A DNA stretch of 5,854 nucleotides from NCBI GenBank assembly GCA_031254955.1, contig JAIRTK010000043.1, positions 1 through 5,854 on the forward strand. Reading direction: 5' to 3'. Within the stretch, counting starts at the first letter, position 1; every line of letters begins with the position of its first letter. Positions 1 to 5,854 of this stretch are shown here, piece by piece. Under the pieces are notes generated by a model. It did not search any database, was not told the origin of the DNA, and saw only the letters and a program-made list of their open reading frames with translations. This DNA comes from Opitutaceae bacterium. Its GTDB lineage: Bacteria > Verrucomicrobiota > Verrucomicrobiia > Opitutales > Opitutaceae. Position numbers and translations under genes: made by a program.

Positions 1-79
1 GGATTTTTATTCGCAAAGGGCATTAGAACCGCCCCCCGCCCGCCCCTCCGCCTCCCTCTGCCTCCCCCTCCAGCCCGAC
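1..79. other. C-rich tract after the hydrolase gene, G-quadruplex-capable on minus strand
   Basis: The stretch lies directly after the hydrolase stop codon on the minus strand. Five cytosine runs of three or more (32-37, 39-41, 43-46, 54-56, 64-68) are separated by gaps of 1, 1, 7 and 7 bases. Read on the minus strand, they satisfy the usual G3+N1-7 quadruplex pattern, and the transcript would carry the G-rich strand. No hairpin followed by a T-run, and so no classical terminator, is visible between the stop codon and the window edge. No gene is apparent here. The pattern is seen directly; any structural or regulatory role is inferred. Confidence 0.4.
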
Positions 80-1336
80 TCACTGGCGGGCGGCCTCCGC
101 CGCCTGCATCACTGACTCCGCCAAATCCAACTGCCAGTCGAAATACGGATTGAACGTCAGCCGCGCATGAACCTTGCCCGGCTCCCTGTAACCCCACGCC
201 GAATACCAGACCGGCTCGCCCGCCGCGCGCCGATGCTCGGCATCCGCCCCCTGCCCGTTGCGCCAGACAGGCAGCGCGCCGCCAAGACCATAAAGCGGAT
301 TTTCCGGCGAAAACAAAACCCCCATGTGGGAAAAATTGCTGATGCGCATGTCCGGCAGATAATCCGCCCGCGCGACGATGCGCGCATCGCCGGACTCCGG
401 CGGATTCATGCCATACCAGACCAGCCGGCTCGCCGGATGCGTAAACCGCTTCGCGAACAACTCCGCCACGCGCCGCACATCGACGACCGAGTCGCGCTCC
501 GCCACCACCAGCAACGCCGGACGCCCGAAGCCCCGCCGCCGCAACGCCGCCCGCGCCCAGACACTCGTGCGATGGAACTGGGCAAACCCGTTGGTCGGCA
601 CATCGGTATAGCGCACCGGCGATTGCCGCGAACGCCCCGCGACAGGCTTGCGCAACCACGGCTTGAACGGCGCGAGCCAGCCCGCCGCCCAAGCGTGGCG
701 GGAAACGGCCTTGAACGCGGGCGAAAACAACAACAACCCCGCCACCCGCCCGTCGTCCGCCGCGACGGCCAGCGCCAGATTCGCGCCGGTCGAAAACCCG
801 CCGAGAAACACCGGCCCCGCGCCCGCGTCCGCTTCGAGCAACCGCGTTTGCTCCGCGACCAGCCGCCGCCAGTCCCCGGCCCGCGCCCTGAGCAAATCCG
901 CCGGCTCGCCGCCATGCCCCGGCAGCAGCAACGTCCGCGCCAGCCAGCCGCGCCGCGCCAGCTCCGCGCCAATATCCGCCAGTGAGAACGGCGAATCGCC
1001 AAGCCCGTGCACCAGCAGCACGCCGCCGCGCGGCGGCGTGGCGCCCGCCCCGGATGGCGGACGCCATTCCCTGGGGGCGTTCCAGTCCAGCTCCGCCGCG
1101 CGGTCGCCGGACTGGAAATCCCGGTTTGCCGCCAGCCACGCGCGCGCGTCGTCCCGGTATTGGGCGAAGTCCGCCTGCCCGGTCGGCAGCGGCACGCGTC
1201 CCGGCCTGCTCGCGCACCCGCACAACAGGCACACCGCCGCGCCCGCGAGCGCGCGCCACGCCCATGAAAAACCCTCGTCCACATCAAACCGCATCCGCGC
1301 ATCGTTGCGCCACCGTCCCCGCATGGCCAGACTCAT
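80..1336 (-). CDS. Putative lipoprotein alpha/beta hydrolase (esterase/lipase-like serine hydrolase)
   Basis: The 418-residue product is predicted to be a serine hydrolase of the alpha/beta fold. A hydrophobic stretch at about 29-39 ends in L-C-G-C, which fits a lipobox with Cys41 as the lipidated residue, so the enzyme is probably anchored in a membrane facing the periplasm. The domain starts near residue 104 with an oxyanion-type HGLGDS (110-115). The nucleophile elbow GFSTG (180-184) puts the catalytic serine at 182. Asp282, in AERDSVVD, and His337, in SHMG, complete a likely triad. About 80 residues follow the histidine, longer than the usual tail, and include ENPLYG and LTFNPYFD. The start is uncertain: Met1, Met5 and Met15 are all in frame and none has a clear Shine-Dalgarno site; Met15 gives the most typical signal peptide. 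Base composition is richer in GC than in hsdR. The substrate cannot be deduced; esterase, lysophospholipase-like or acylglycerol lipase activity are options. Confidence 0.85.
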   Translation of the reverse strand: MSLAMRGRWRNDARMRFDVDEGFSWAWRALAGAAVCLLCGCASRPGRVPLPTGQADFAQYRDDARAWLAANRDFQSGDRAAELDWNAPREWRPPSGAGATPPRGGVLLVHGLGDSPFSLADIGAELARRGWLARTLLLPGHGGEPADLLRARAGDWRRLVAEQTRLLEADAGAGPVFLGGFSTGANLALAVAADDGRVAGLLLFSPAFKAVSRHAWAAGWLAPFKPWLRKPVAGRSRQSPVRYTDVPTNGFAQFHRTSVWARAALRRRGFGRPALLVVAERDSVVDVRRVAELFAKRFTHPASRLVWYGMNPPESGDARIVARADYLPDMRISNFSHMGVLFSPENPLYGLGGALPVWRNGQGADAEHRRAAGEPVWYSAWGYREPGKVHARLTFNPYFDWQLDLAESVMQAAEAARQ

Positions 1337-1388
1337 CGTATCCGGCGATGGCCGTTACGTCCGTTGGCGTTGCGGTCAGGCGGCTGCG

Positions 1389-1402
1389 CCATTTGGAAAT
1401 GG
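1389..1402. promoter_or_regulatory. 14-bp palindrome upstream of the hydrolase gene, possible operator
   Basis: CCATTTGGAAATGG is a perfect palindrome of two 6-bp arms around a central GG. It lies 53-66 bp upstream of the first possible hydrolase start codon. Its position and dyad symmetry fit a binding site for a dimeric regulator, but no convincing -35/-10 pair on the minus strand could be placed beside it. It could also be chance, or a weak hairpin in the leader RNA. Confidence 0.25.
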
Positions 1403-1445
1403 ATGTGTTCGGAAACTTGGTTTTCGCCGTGCCTGGTATTATGCG

Positions 1446-1562
1446 AAGCCGGTGGGGTGGCCTCTCCGAGGCGCCTCCGCAGCCACGCCTTGATTTTCCC
1501 ATGAAAATGCAAACCGCCAACCCCGTCTGGCGGAGGCCTCGGAGAGGCCTCCCTACCGGCTT
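1446..1562. repeat. Inverted REP-like pair (BIME-type intergenic repeat)
   Basis: Two long arms face each other: 1446-1480 on the plus strand and 1530-1562 on the minus strand match except for two substitutions and a 2-base indel. A 49-base spacer (1481-1529) contains its own 6-bp stem, ATTTTC at 1493-1498 and GAAAAT at 1503-1508. Each arm is also a hairpin. The right one is perfect: GGAGGCCTC (1532-1540), loop GGA, GAGGCCTCC (1544-1552). The left one is decayed, 1456-1464 against 1468-1478. On the minus strand the right hairpin is directly preceded by GTAG (CTAC at 1553-1556); the left unit has GTGG (1452-1455) in the same place. A tetranucleotide GTAG/GGAG at the hairpin foot is a known hallmark of REP elements mobilised by RAYT transposases. 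The element starts 32 bases past the hsdR stop codon. It may also stabilise or attenuate the hsdR transcript, although no T-run follows it. Confidence 0.7.
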
Positions 1563-1594
1563 TGGTCGAGGGTTAAAGGGCTTTGGATTGTGCA

Positions 1595-4500
1595 TCACGG
1601 AGAGACAGGGTTGGCGAACAAATCTAATGCATCCTGCGCGGACCAGGTGTCCGCCAGTGTTTCTGCCTGCTCGATGACGCGGTTTACCGCCTCTTCCTGG
1701 CCTTCGGGCGGGTATTTGTATTTTTTGAGCAGGCGTTTGATGAGGAGGCGCATCCTGGCCCGGACGCTGTCGCGCACCTGCCAGTCCACCGTGGTGTTGT
1801 TGCGGAGTTGTTCGGTGAGTTCGGTTGCCAATTGTTTGAGCGTGGCATCGCCCATTGTCCTCAGGATTTCGGGGCGTTCGGCGAGGGCGTCGTAGAACGC
1901 GATTTCGTCGGGACTCAGGCCGAGCGCTTCATTGCGGTCGAGCGCTTTTTTGAAATCCCCGGCCATTTTGAGGAGTTCCTCGATGACCTGCGCGGTTTCG
2001 ATGGCGCGGTTGTGATACTTGCGCAGGGCCTCCATCAGGCGGTCGCCGAATTTTTTTCGGAGGACGACGTTCGTCCGCGTATGCGCCTTGATTTCGTCGC
2101 GGAGCAGTTTTTCCAGCAATTCCACGGCGAGGTTTTTTTGCGGCATGTTGCGAACGTCTTCGAGGAAGGCGTCGGAGAGCAGGCCGATGTCGGGTTTTTT
2201 CAGGCCGGCGAGGGCGAAGATGTCGGCGACGCCTTCGGAGATGATGGCGTTGTCGAGGATGCGGCGCAGGGCGGAGTGTTTTTCGGCTTCGGTGAGTTTT
2301 TTGTCCACCGTGGTGTATTTGACGATGGCGGCTTTCACCGCGCCGAGGAAGGCGATTTCGGTGCGCAGCGCCTCCGCTTCGTCGAGCGTGCCGCAGAGGG
2401 CGAAGGCGCGGGTGATGGCGGTGACGAGATCGAGGAAGCGTTTTTTGCCGTCGGGCAGGCCGAGGATGTGATTGGCGGCGGGAACGAGCAGGGCGGTCGG
2501 GTGTTTTTCGTAGGCAGAATAGTCGAAGCCGCCGCCTTGTTTGAAGAGGCCGCGGCAGGCGTCGAGTTTGGCGCGGAGGACGTCGAGGAATTCCTCGGCC
2601 TTGCGGCTGGGTTGGCCGCGACCATTGGAGTCGGCGTAGATCTTCATCGCGGCCTTCAGGTCGTTGGCGATGCCGATGTAGTCCACCACGAGGCCGCCGG
2701 GTTTGTCCTTGAAAACGCGGTTTACGCGGGCGATGGCCTGCATGAGGTTGTGGCCCTTCATGGGCTTGTCGATATACATCGTGTGGCAGCAGGGGGCGTC
2801 GAAGCCGGTCAGCCACATGTCGCGCACGATCACGAGGCGCAGGGGGTCGGCGGGGTTTTTGAAGCGTTTTTCGAGGCGTTTTTTCTGGCGTCTGGTGGTG
2901 ACGTGGGGCTGGAGGGTCTGGGTGTCGGTCGCGCTGCCGGTCATGACGACTTTGAGCGCGCCGCGTTCGATGTCGGGGTCGTGCCAGTCGGGGCGGAGCG
3001 CGACGATGGCGGTGTGGAGGCGCGCGCAGATGTCGCGGCTCATGCCGACGATCATGGCTTTGCCGGGCATGACGGCGTTGCGTTTCTCGAAGTGCGCCAC
3101 GAGGTCGGCGGCGATTTCCTCGATGCGTTCTTTGGCGCCGACGAGTTTTTCGAGGGTGGACCAGAGGCTTTTGGTTTTTTCGCGCCGGTGCTCCTCTTCG
3201 TCTTCGACGACTTCCTCCACCTCGGCGCTGAGTTGTTCGATTTGTTCGCGGTTGATGTCGAGTTTGGCGAGGCGGCTTTCGTAGAGGATTTCGACGGTGG
3301 CGCCGTCGTCCACCGCGTCCTGGATGTCGTAGATGCTGATGTAGTCGCCGAAGACGGCGCGGGTGTCCTTGTCGTCGCGTTCGATGGGCGTGCCGGTGAA
3401 GCCGATGAAGGAGGCGGTCGGCAGGGCGTCGCGGAGGTGCCGGGCGAAGCCGTAAGTGTAGCGGCCGGTTTTGGTGTTCAGCTTTGCATTGAGGCCGTAT
3501 TGGCTGCGATGGGCTTCGTCGGAGATCACCACTACGTTGTTGCGGGCGCAGAGCACGGGGTGCCGGGCCTCGCCATCGTCGAGGGCGAATTTCTGGATGG
3601 TGGTGAAGATGATCCCGCCGGCCTGGCGGGAGGCGAGTTTGGCGCGGAGTTCATCGCGGCTTTCCGCCTGTTCGGGTGTCTGCTTGAGGAGTTCCTGCGC
3701 GGCGCAGAACGTTTCGTAGAGCTGGCCGTCGAGGTCGTTGCGGTCGGTGACGACGACGAGCGTGGGGTTTTTCATCTCGGGCTGCTGGATGAGTTTTCCG
3801 GCGTAGCAAACCATCGAGATGCTCTTGCCCGAGCCTTGCGTGTGCCAGACGACGCCGGCTTTGCGCGAGCCGGGCACGACTTCGCGAGCGTAGGCGGCGC
3901 GCGGTTCCTCCAGCACGCCGGGGGCCGATTCCCGCGCGGCGATCACGGTCACGCGCACGGCCTCGCGCACGGCGTGGAACTGGTGGTAGCCGGCGATTTT
4001 TTTGACGATGCGGTCGCCGTCTTGCTCGAAGAGGATGAAGTGCTTGAGGTAGTCGAGAAACAATTCGCGGTCGAAGAAGCCGCGGATGATTTTTTCGATT
4101 TCAAATTCCACGATCGGTTTGTCGTCCTCGTTTTTGATTGTGCGCCACGGGAGGAAGCGTTCCCGGTCGGCGGTGAGGGAGCCGACGCGGGCGGTGAATC
4201 CGTCGCTGATGATGAGGGCTTCGTTGGTGTTAAAGATGTCGGGGATTTCCTCCTTGTAGGTTTGGAGTTGTTGCCAGGCTTTCCAGACATCGGCCTGTTC
4301 GTCGGCGGGGTTTTTCAGCTCGATGAGGGCGAGCGGCAGGCCGTTGATGAAGACGACGAGATCGGGCCGGCGGGTCTTGTTCGGGCCTTTGATCGCGAAC
4401 TGGTTGACGACGAGGAATGCGTTGGCGTCGAGGTTGTGCGCGGAGAAATCGACGAGGCGCACGATGTCGTGCCTGAGCGCGTCGCCCTCGCGCCAGCTCA

Positions 4501-4789
4501 CGGGCAGGCCGGCGAGCAGCAGACGGTGAAAGTCGCGGTTGCGTTGCGCGGCGATGGGGTGGTCGAGCTTGAGCAGGCGTTGCACGGCCTCGTCGAGCAC
4601 GGCGGGCGGCACCTGTGGATTGAGCCGGGCCAGTGACCGTGTGAGCCGTCCGACGAGCACGACTTCGCGGTAGTTGGCGCGTTCAGGCGCGGCGCCGTCG
4701 TGCGCGATGTCGGGGCCGAAGATTGTTTCCCAGCCGCCTTCGCGGAACCAGCCGAGGCATTGTTGTTCGAGTTGGTCTTCGGTGATCAT
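1595..4789 (-). CDS. hsdR: Type I restriction enzyme, R (endonuclease/translocase) subunit
   Basis: The 1064-residue protein is a complete HsdR, close in length to the EcoR124I subunit. In the type I complex it binds the HsdM/HsdS methylase core, translocates unmethylated DNA using ATP, and cuts at a distance. The N-terminal PD-(D/E)xK nuclease has Asp143, Glu157-x-Lys159 and a Q174-xxx-Y178 motif; the spacing matches the EcoR124I triad. The SF2 motor follows: Walker A HTQGSGKS (316-323), motif Ia around VVVTDRNDLDGQ (345-356), DEAH (424-427), TGTP (465-468), motif V near MWLTGFDAP (658-666) and motif VI QAIARVNR (684-691). An acidic, charged stretch lies at 516-560, and a long helical region from about 720 to the end is typical of the part that docks on HsdM. 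No stop or frameshift interrupts it. The start is supported by the family-typical opening ITEDQLEQ and GPDI, though no Shine-Dalgarno site is visible. hsdM and hsdS are absent from the window. Base composition is patchier and lower in GC than the hydrolase gene, with frequent AAA lysine codons. Confidence 0.97.
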   Translation of the reverse strand: MITEDQLEQQCLGWFREGGWETIFGPDIAHDGAAPERANYREVVLVGRLTRSLARLNPQVPPAVLDEAVQRLLKLDHPIAAQRNRDFHRLLLAGLPVSWREGDALRHDIVRLVDFSAHNLDANAFLVVNQFAIKGPNKTRRPDLVVFINGLPLALIELKNPADEQADVWKAWQQLQTYKEEIPDIFNTNEALIISDGFTARVGSLTADRERFLPWRTIKNEDDKPIVEFEIEKIIRGFFDRELFLDYLKHFILFEQDGDRIVKKIAGYHQFHAVREAVRVTVIAARESAPGVLEEPRAAYAREVVPGSRKAGVVWHTQGSGKSISMVCYAGKLIQQPEMKNPTLVVVTDRNDLDGQLYETFCAAQELLKQTPEQAESRDELRAKLASRQAGGIIFTTIQKFALDDGEARHPVLCARNNVVVISDEAHRSQYGLNAKLNTKTGRYTYGFARHLRDALPTASFIGFTGTPIERDDKDTRAVFGDYISIYDIQDAVDDGATVEILYESRLAKLDINREQIEQLSAEVEEVVEDEEEHRREKTKSLWSTLEKLVGAKERIEEIAADLVAHFEKRNAVMPGKAMIVGMSRDICARLHTAIVALRPDWHDPDIERGALKVVMTGSATDTQTLQPHVTTRRQKKRLEKRFKNPADPLRLVIVRDMWLTGFDAPCCHTMYIDKPMKGHNLMQAIARVNRVFKDKPGGLVVDYIGIANDLKAAMKIYADSNGRGQPSRKAEEFLDVLRAKLDACRGLFKQGGGFDYSAYEKHPTALLVPAANHILGLPDGKKRFLDLVTAITRAFALCGTLDEAEALRTEIAFLGAVKAAIVKYTTVDKKLTEAEKHSALRRILDNAIISEGVADIFALAGLKKPDIGLLSDAFLEDVRNMPQKNLAVELLEKLLRDEIKAHTRTNVVLRKKFGDRLMEALRKYHNRAIETAQVIEELLKMAGDFKKALDRNEALGLSPDEIAFYDALAERPEILRTMGDATLKQLATELTEQLRNNTTVDWQVRDSVRARMRLLIKRLLKKYKYPPEGQEEAVNRVIEQAETLADTWSAQDALDLFANPVSP

Positions 4790-4800
4790 GAGAGTTCATG

Positions 4801-4850
4801 CGCCAGCCCGTCGGGATGGCAGGATAAATCACTCCGACGGCCGGCTGGCG
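4801..4850. repeat. GC-rich inverted repeat in the hsdR leader
   Basis: Arm CGCCAGCCCGTCGG (4801-4814) pairs with CCGACGGCCGGCTGGCG (4834-4850), all 14 bases of the first arm matching and 3 bases of the second bulging out. The 19-base loop is 4815-4833. The repeat ends 11 bases before the hsdR start codon on the minus strand. No T-run follows, so it is not a typical intrinsic terminator. It may be an RNA structure controlling hsdR translation, a protein-binding site, or a copy of a dispersed palindromic repeat. The pairing is seen directly; the role is inferred. Confidence 0.6.
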
Positions 4851-4856
4851 ATTGAT

Positions 4857-4888
4857 CGAACTTGGTGCCTGTTCGTGTGATGTCGAAC
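4857..4888. promoter_or_regulatory. Three alternating GTTCG/CGAAC half-sites between the DUF3037 gene and hsdR
   Basis: CGAAC (4857-4861), GTTCG (4871-4875) and CGAAC (4884-4888) alternate in orientation with gaps of 9 and 8 bases, so start-to-start distances are 14 and 13 bases. The arrangement resembles overlapping dyads for a small dimeric regulator, and such a C-protein-like or antitoxin-like factor would make sense near a restriction gene. The half-sites are only 5 bp long, so chance is a real possibility. No strong sigma-70 promoter was identified in this gap. Confidence 0.2.
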
Positions 4889-4948
4889 TCAGAATACCGC
4901 AACGGACTTCAAAATCAGCGTCTGTCTCGTTCCGTAACCAAACCGCGT

Positions 4949-4964
4949 GCATGCTGGCGCATGC
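4949..4964. other. Small stem-loop just after the DUF3037 stop codon
   Basis: GCATGC occurs twice with four bases between (4949-4954 and 4959-4964), giving a perfect 6-bp stem and TGGC loop, 4-19 bases beyond the stop codon on the minus strand. It could act as a weak transcript end or a stabiliser. The stem is short and followed by no T-run, so full termination is unlikely and readthrough into hsdR remains possible. Confidence 0.3.
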
Positions 4965-4968
4965 CGCC

Positions 4969-5817
4969 TCATCTGGCCGCAAATGTCAGGATGTCCGGCG
5001 TGGCATCGGCGGCCACGTGTGGGATGCCGTCCTGCTCCAGATCGCGGCGCACCTGATCGAAGGCGCGCACCTGCGGGGCCTCCCCGCCGCGTGGCCCCTG
5101 CAAAACGAAGAGCAACTCGTCGGGTGCCGTGTCGTAATCTTTCAGCCTGCGCACGACATTGCGCCAGTCGTCGGCGTGACGGAGGATGTCGGTCGGATTC
5201 TTGCGGTCCAGATGCAGGGCCTTGATGGCCTGACGCGGGCGCGCATCAGTCTCCGCGCGTTTCACAAAGGGGAAGCGCACCTGGTAGTCTTCGTTGCCCA
5301 CCTTTTCATCCAAAAGGTAACGCTGCAACAGGTCGGCCTCGCGGAAAACAGCCTGAAGGCGGCGGCACATGACCCGCTCCTGATACTCGGGTGCGTTGGC
5401 GAAACGGCGTTCCACGTAGGCACCGAAGACCTCATCCAAAGTCGCCGCCGGGTCGCCGCTCAGGATTACGCGGGGCTCGCCGTAAAAAAGGATCGACTCA
5501 CGCGGACGCACGATGGTTTTGAAAACCTCGCGCTGGCGCTGCCGGTCGCAGTCGTTGAGCGTCTGGCCGTCCGTGGGCACGTTCCGGTAGTCCTTGAGTG
5601 AATCCGCCCAGGCGTGCATGGCGGCCGAGTAGATGTCGGCGTCGAGCTCGGGGAAAAAGCGGCCCACGCGACCGCGACGGCGCAGGCTGGCGCGCTTGAA
5701 GTCGAGGTAACCGATGGCCGGGCAGGCCAGCACCACGCCGACATTCACAAACTCGTCGGTCTCGGGATAAGGGCAGAAACGCACCACGGAATAATGACAG
5801 GCGAGTTGCTTATTCAT
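4969..5817 (-). CDS. DUF3037 domain-containing protein
   Basis: The 282-residue product begins with the DUF3037 signature at about residues 9-30, read as Y-S-V-V-R-F-C-P, a short acidic loop, then F-V-N-V-G-V-V-L; the domain continues through the FFPELD stretch (54-59) to about residue 130. No biochemical function is established for this family. Its members are frequently encoded beside HipA-like kinases, which suggests a partner in a toxin-antitoxin or regulatory pair; that is family knowledge recalled, not visible here. The remaining 150 residues have no domain I can name but contain ordered-looking blocks, such as RQAIKALHLDR (195-205), HADDWRNVVRRL (214-225) and ELLFVLQGP (234-242). There is no signal peptide or membrane segment, so it is probably cytoplasmic. 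The start is well supported by a Shine-Dalgarno site, an in-frame stop 33 bases upstream, and the conserved motif close behind. hsdR begins 179 bases downstream on the same strand. Confidence 0.85.
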   Translation of the reverse strand: MNKQLACHYSVVRFCPYPETDEFVNVGVVLACPAIGYLDFKRASLRRRGRVGRFFPELDADIYSAAMHAWADSLKDYRNVPTDGQTLNDCDRQRQREVFKTIVRPRESILFYGEPRVILSGDPAATLDEVFGAYVERRFANAPEYQERVMCRRLQAVFREADLLQRYLLDEKVGNEDYQVRFPFVKRAETDARPRQAIKALHLDRKNPTDILRHADDWRNVVRRLKDYDTAPDELLFVLQGPRGGEAPQVRAFDQVRRDLEQDGIPHVAADATPDILTFAAR

Positions 5818-5854
5818 GGTTCCTCCAGTCTCGGTGCGATGCGTCGTTCAGGCT
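5814..5854 (-). CDS. C-terminal tail of an upstream gene, partial at the window edge
   Basis: Reading minus-strand sequence from the edge, two frames stay open until they overlap the DUF3037 start. One encodes PERRIAPRLEEP and stops at TGA 5816-5814, giving the common 4-base ATGA overlap of coupled genes; this is the frame listed. The other encodes SLNDASHRDWRNHE and stops at TAA 5812-5810, an 8-base overlap; its codons are richer in G/C at the third position, more like the neighbours. The third frame has a TGA at 5850-5848, so a gene could also end there. Family context suggests a HipA-like kinase, but 12-14 residues cannot show this. Confidence 0.35.
   Translation of the reverse strand, partial: PERRIAPRLEEP
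5818..5826 (-). promoter_or_regulatory. Ribosome binding site of the DUF3037 gene
   Basis: On the minus strand GGAGG (5826 down to 5822) is followed by a 4-base spacer, AACC, and the ATG at 5817. This is the only strong Shine-Dalgarno match in front of a gene in the window and it fixes the start. It lies inside the end of the preceding gene, as expected for translationally coupled genes. Confidence 0.7.

Noticed and set aside
167..985. A 272-codon open frame on the plus strand opposite the hydrolase gene
   Set aside because: Its product is extremely rich in R, P, Q and A, as expected from the complement of a GC-rich gene, while the minus-strand frame carries a full hydrolase triad.
1421..1443. 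TTGGTT followed by TATTAT on the plus strand, considered as a promoter
   Set aside because: The spacer is about 14 bases, too short for a standard sigma-70 promoter, and no plus-strand gene lies downstream.
1284..1598. A 104-codon minus-strand frame covering the gap between hsdR and the hydrolase
   Set aside because: It runs through the REP-like repeat and into the hydrolase start, has no motif, and its composition matches intergenic repeat sequence rather than a protein.
2051..2057. Seven-base homopolymer inside hsdR, considered as a phase-variation tract
   Set aside because: Seven A residues encoding two lysines are short for slipped-strand switching, and the reading frame is intact.
1808..4636. 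A 942-codon open frame on the plus strand opposite hsdR
   Set aside because: It is in register with hsdR codons, so it stays open simply because hsdR uses no TTA, CTA or TCA codons across this span. Its product is a low-complexity mix rich in F, V, G, E, D and A with no recognisable domain.
4683..4982. A 99-codon minus-strand frame spanning the gap before hsdR
   Set aside because: About a third of it overlaps the well-supported start of hsdR in another frame and becomes arginine-rich there; no Shine-Dalgarno site or known motif supports it.

Overview
This is a GC-rich bacterial chromosome segment with every recognisable gene on the minus strand. In transcription order, from the right edge to the left, it holds: the last codons of an unidentified gene; a DUF3037-family protein (4969-5817); a full-length type I restriction endonuclease subunit HsdR (1595-4789); and a putative lipoprotein alpha/beta hydrolase (80-1336). 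The organism cannot be fixed from the sequence. GC-rich codon choice and REP-like intergenic palindromes fit many environmental Gram-negative lineages. A Verrucomicrobiota (Opitutae-like) source is only an impression and should not be relied on.

Right part (4790-5854): the DUF3037 gene has a good Shine-Dalgarno site and overlaps the tail of an upstream gene running off the window. DUF3037 proteins are often encoded next to HipA-like kinases, so the missing neighbour may be such a kinase, but too few codons are visible to show it. A 179-bp gap follows. It holds a small stem-loop, three alternating GTTCG/CGAAC half-sites, and a strong GC-rich inverted repeat that ends 11 nt before the hsdR start codon, where no Shine-Dalgarno site is visible.

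Middle part (1595-4789): HsdR carries an N-terminal PD-(D/E)xK nuclease, the SF2 translocase motifs and a long helical C-terminal region, all with their key residues. It should be able to act as the cutting and motor subunit of a type I restriction-modification complex. hsdM and hsdS are not in the window. If they lie further upstream, the DUF3037 gene and its partner sit as cargo between the methylase/specificity genes and hsdR.

Left part (1-1594): between hsdR and the hydrolase lies a 258-bp gap with a composite inverted repeat built like a REP pair (BIME), one unit carrying a GTAG tetranucleotide at the hairpin foot. A 14-bp palindrome lies near the hydrolase start. The hydrolase is visibly more GC-rich than hsdR and has no evident link to restriction, so the repeat may mark the edge of a mobile defence module. 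A run of five G-tracts follows the hydrolase stop codon.
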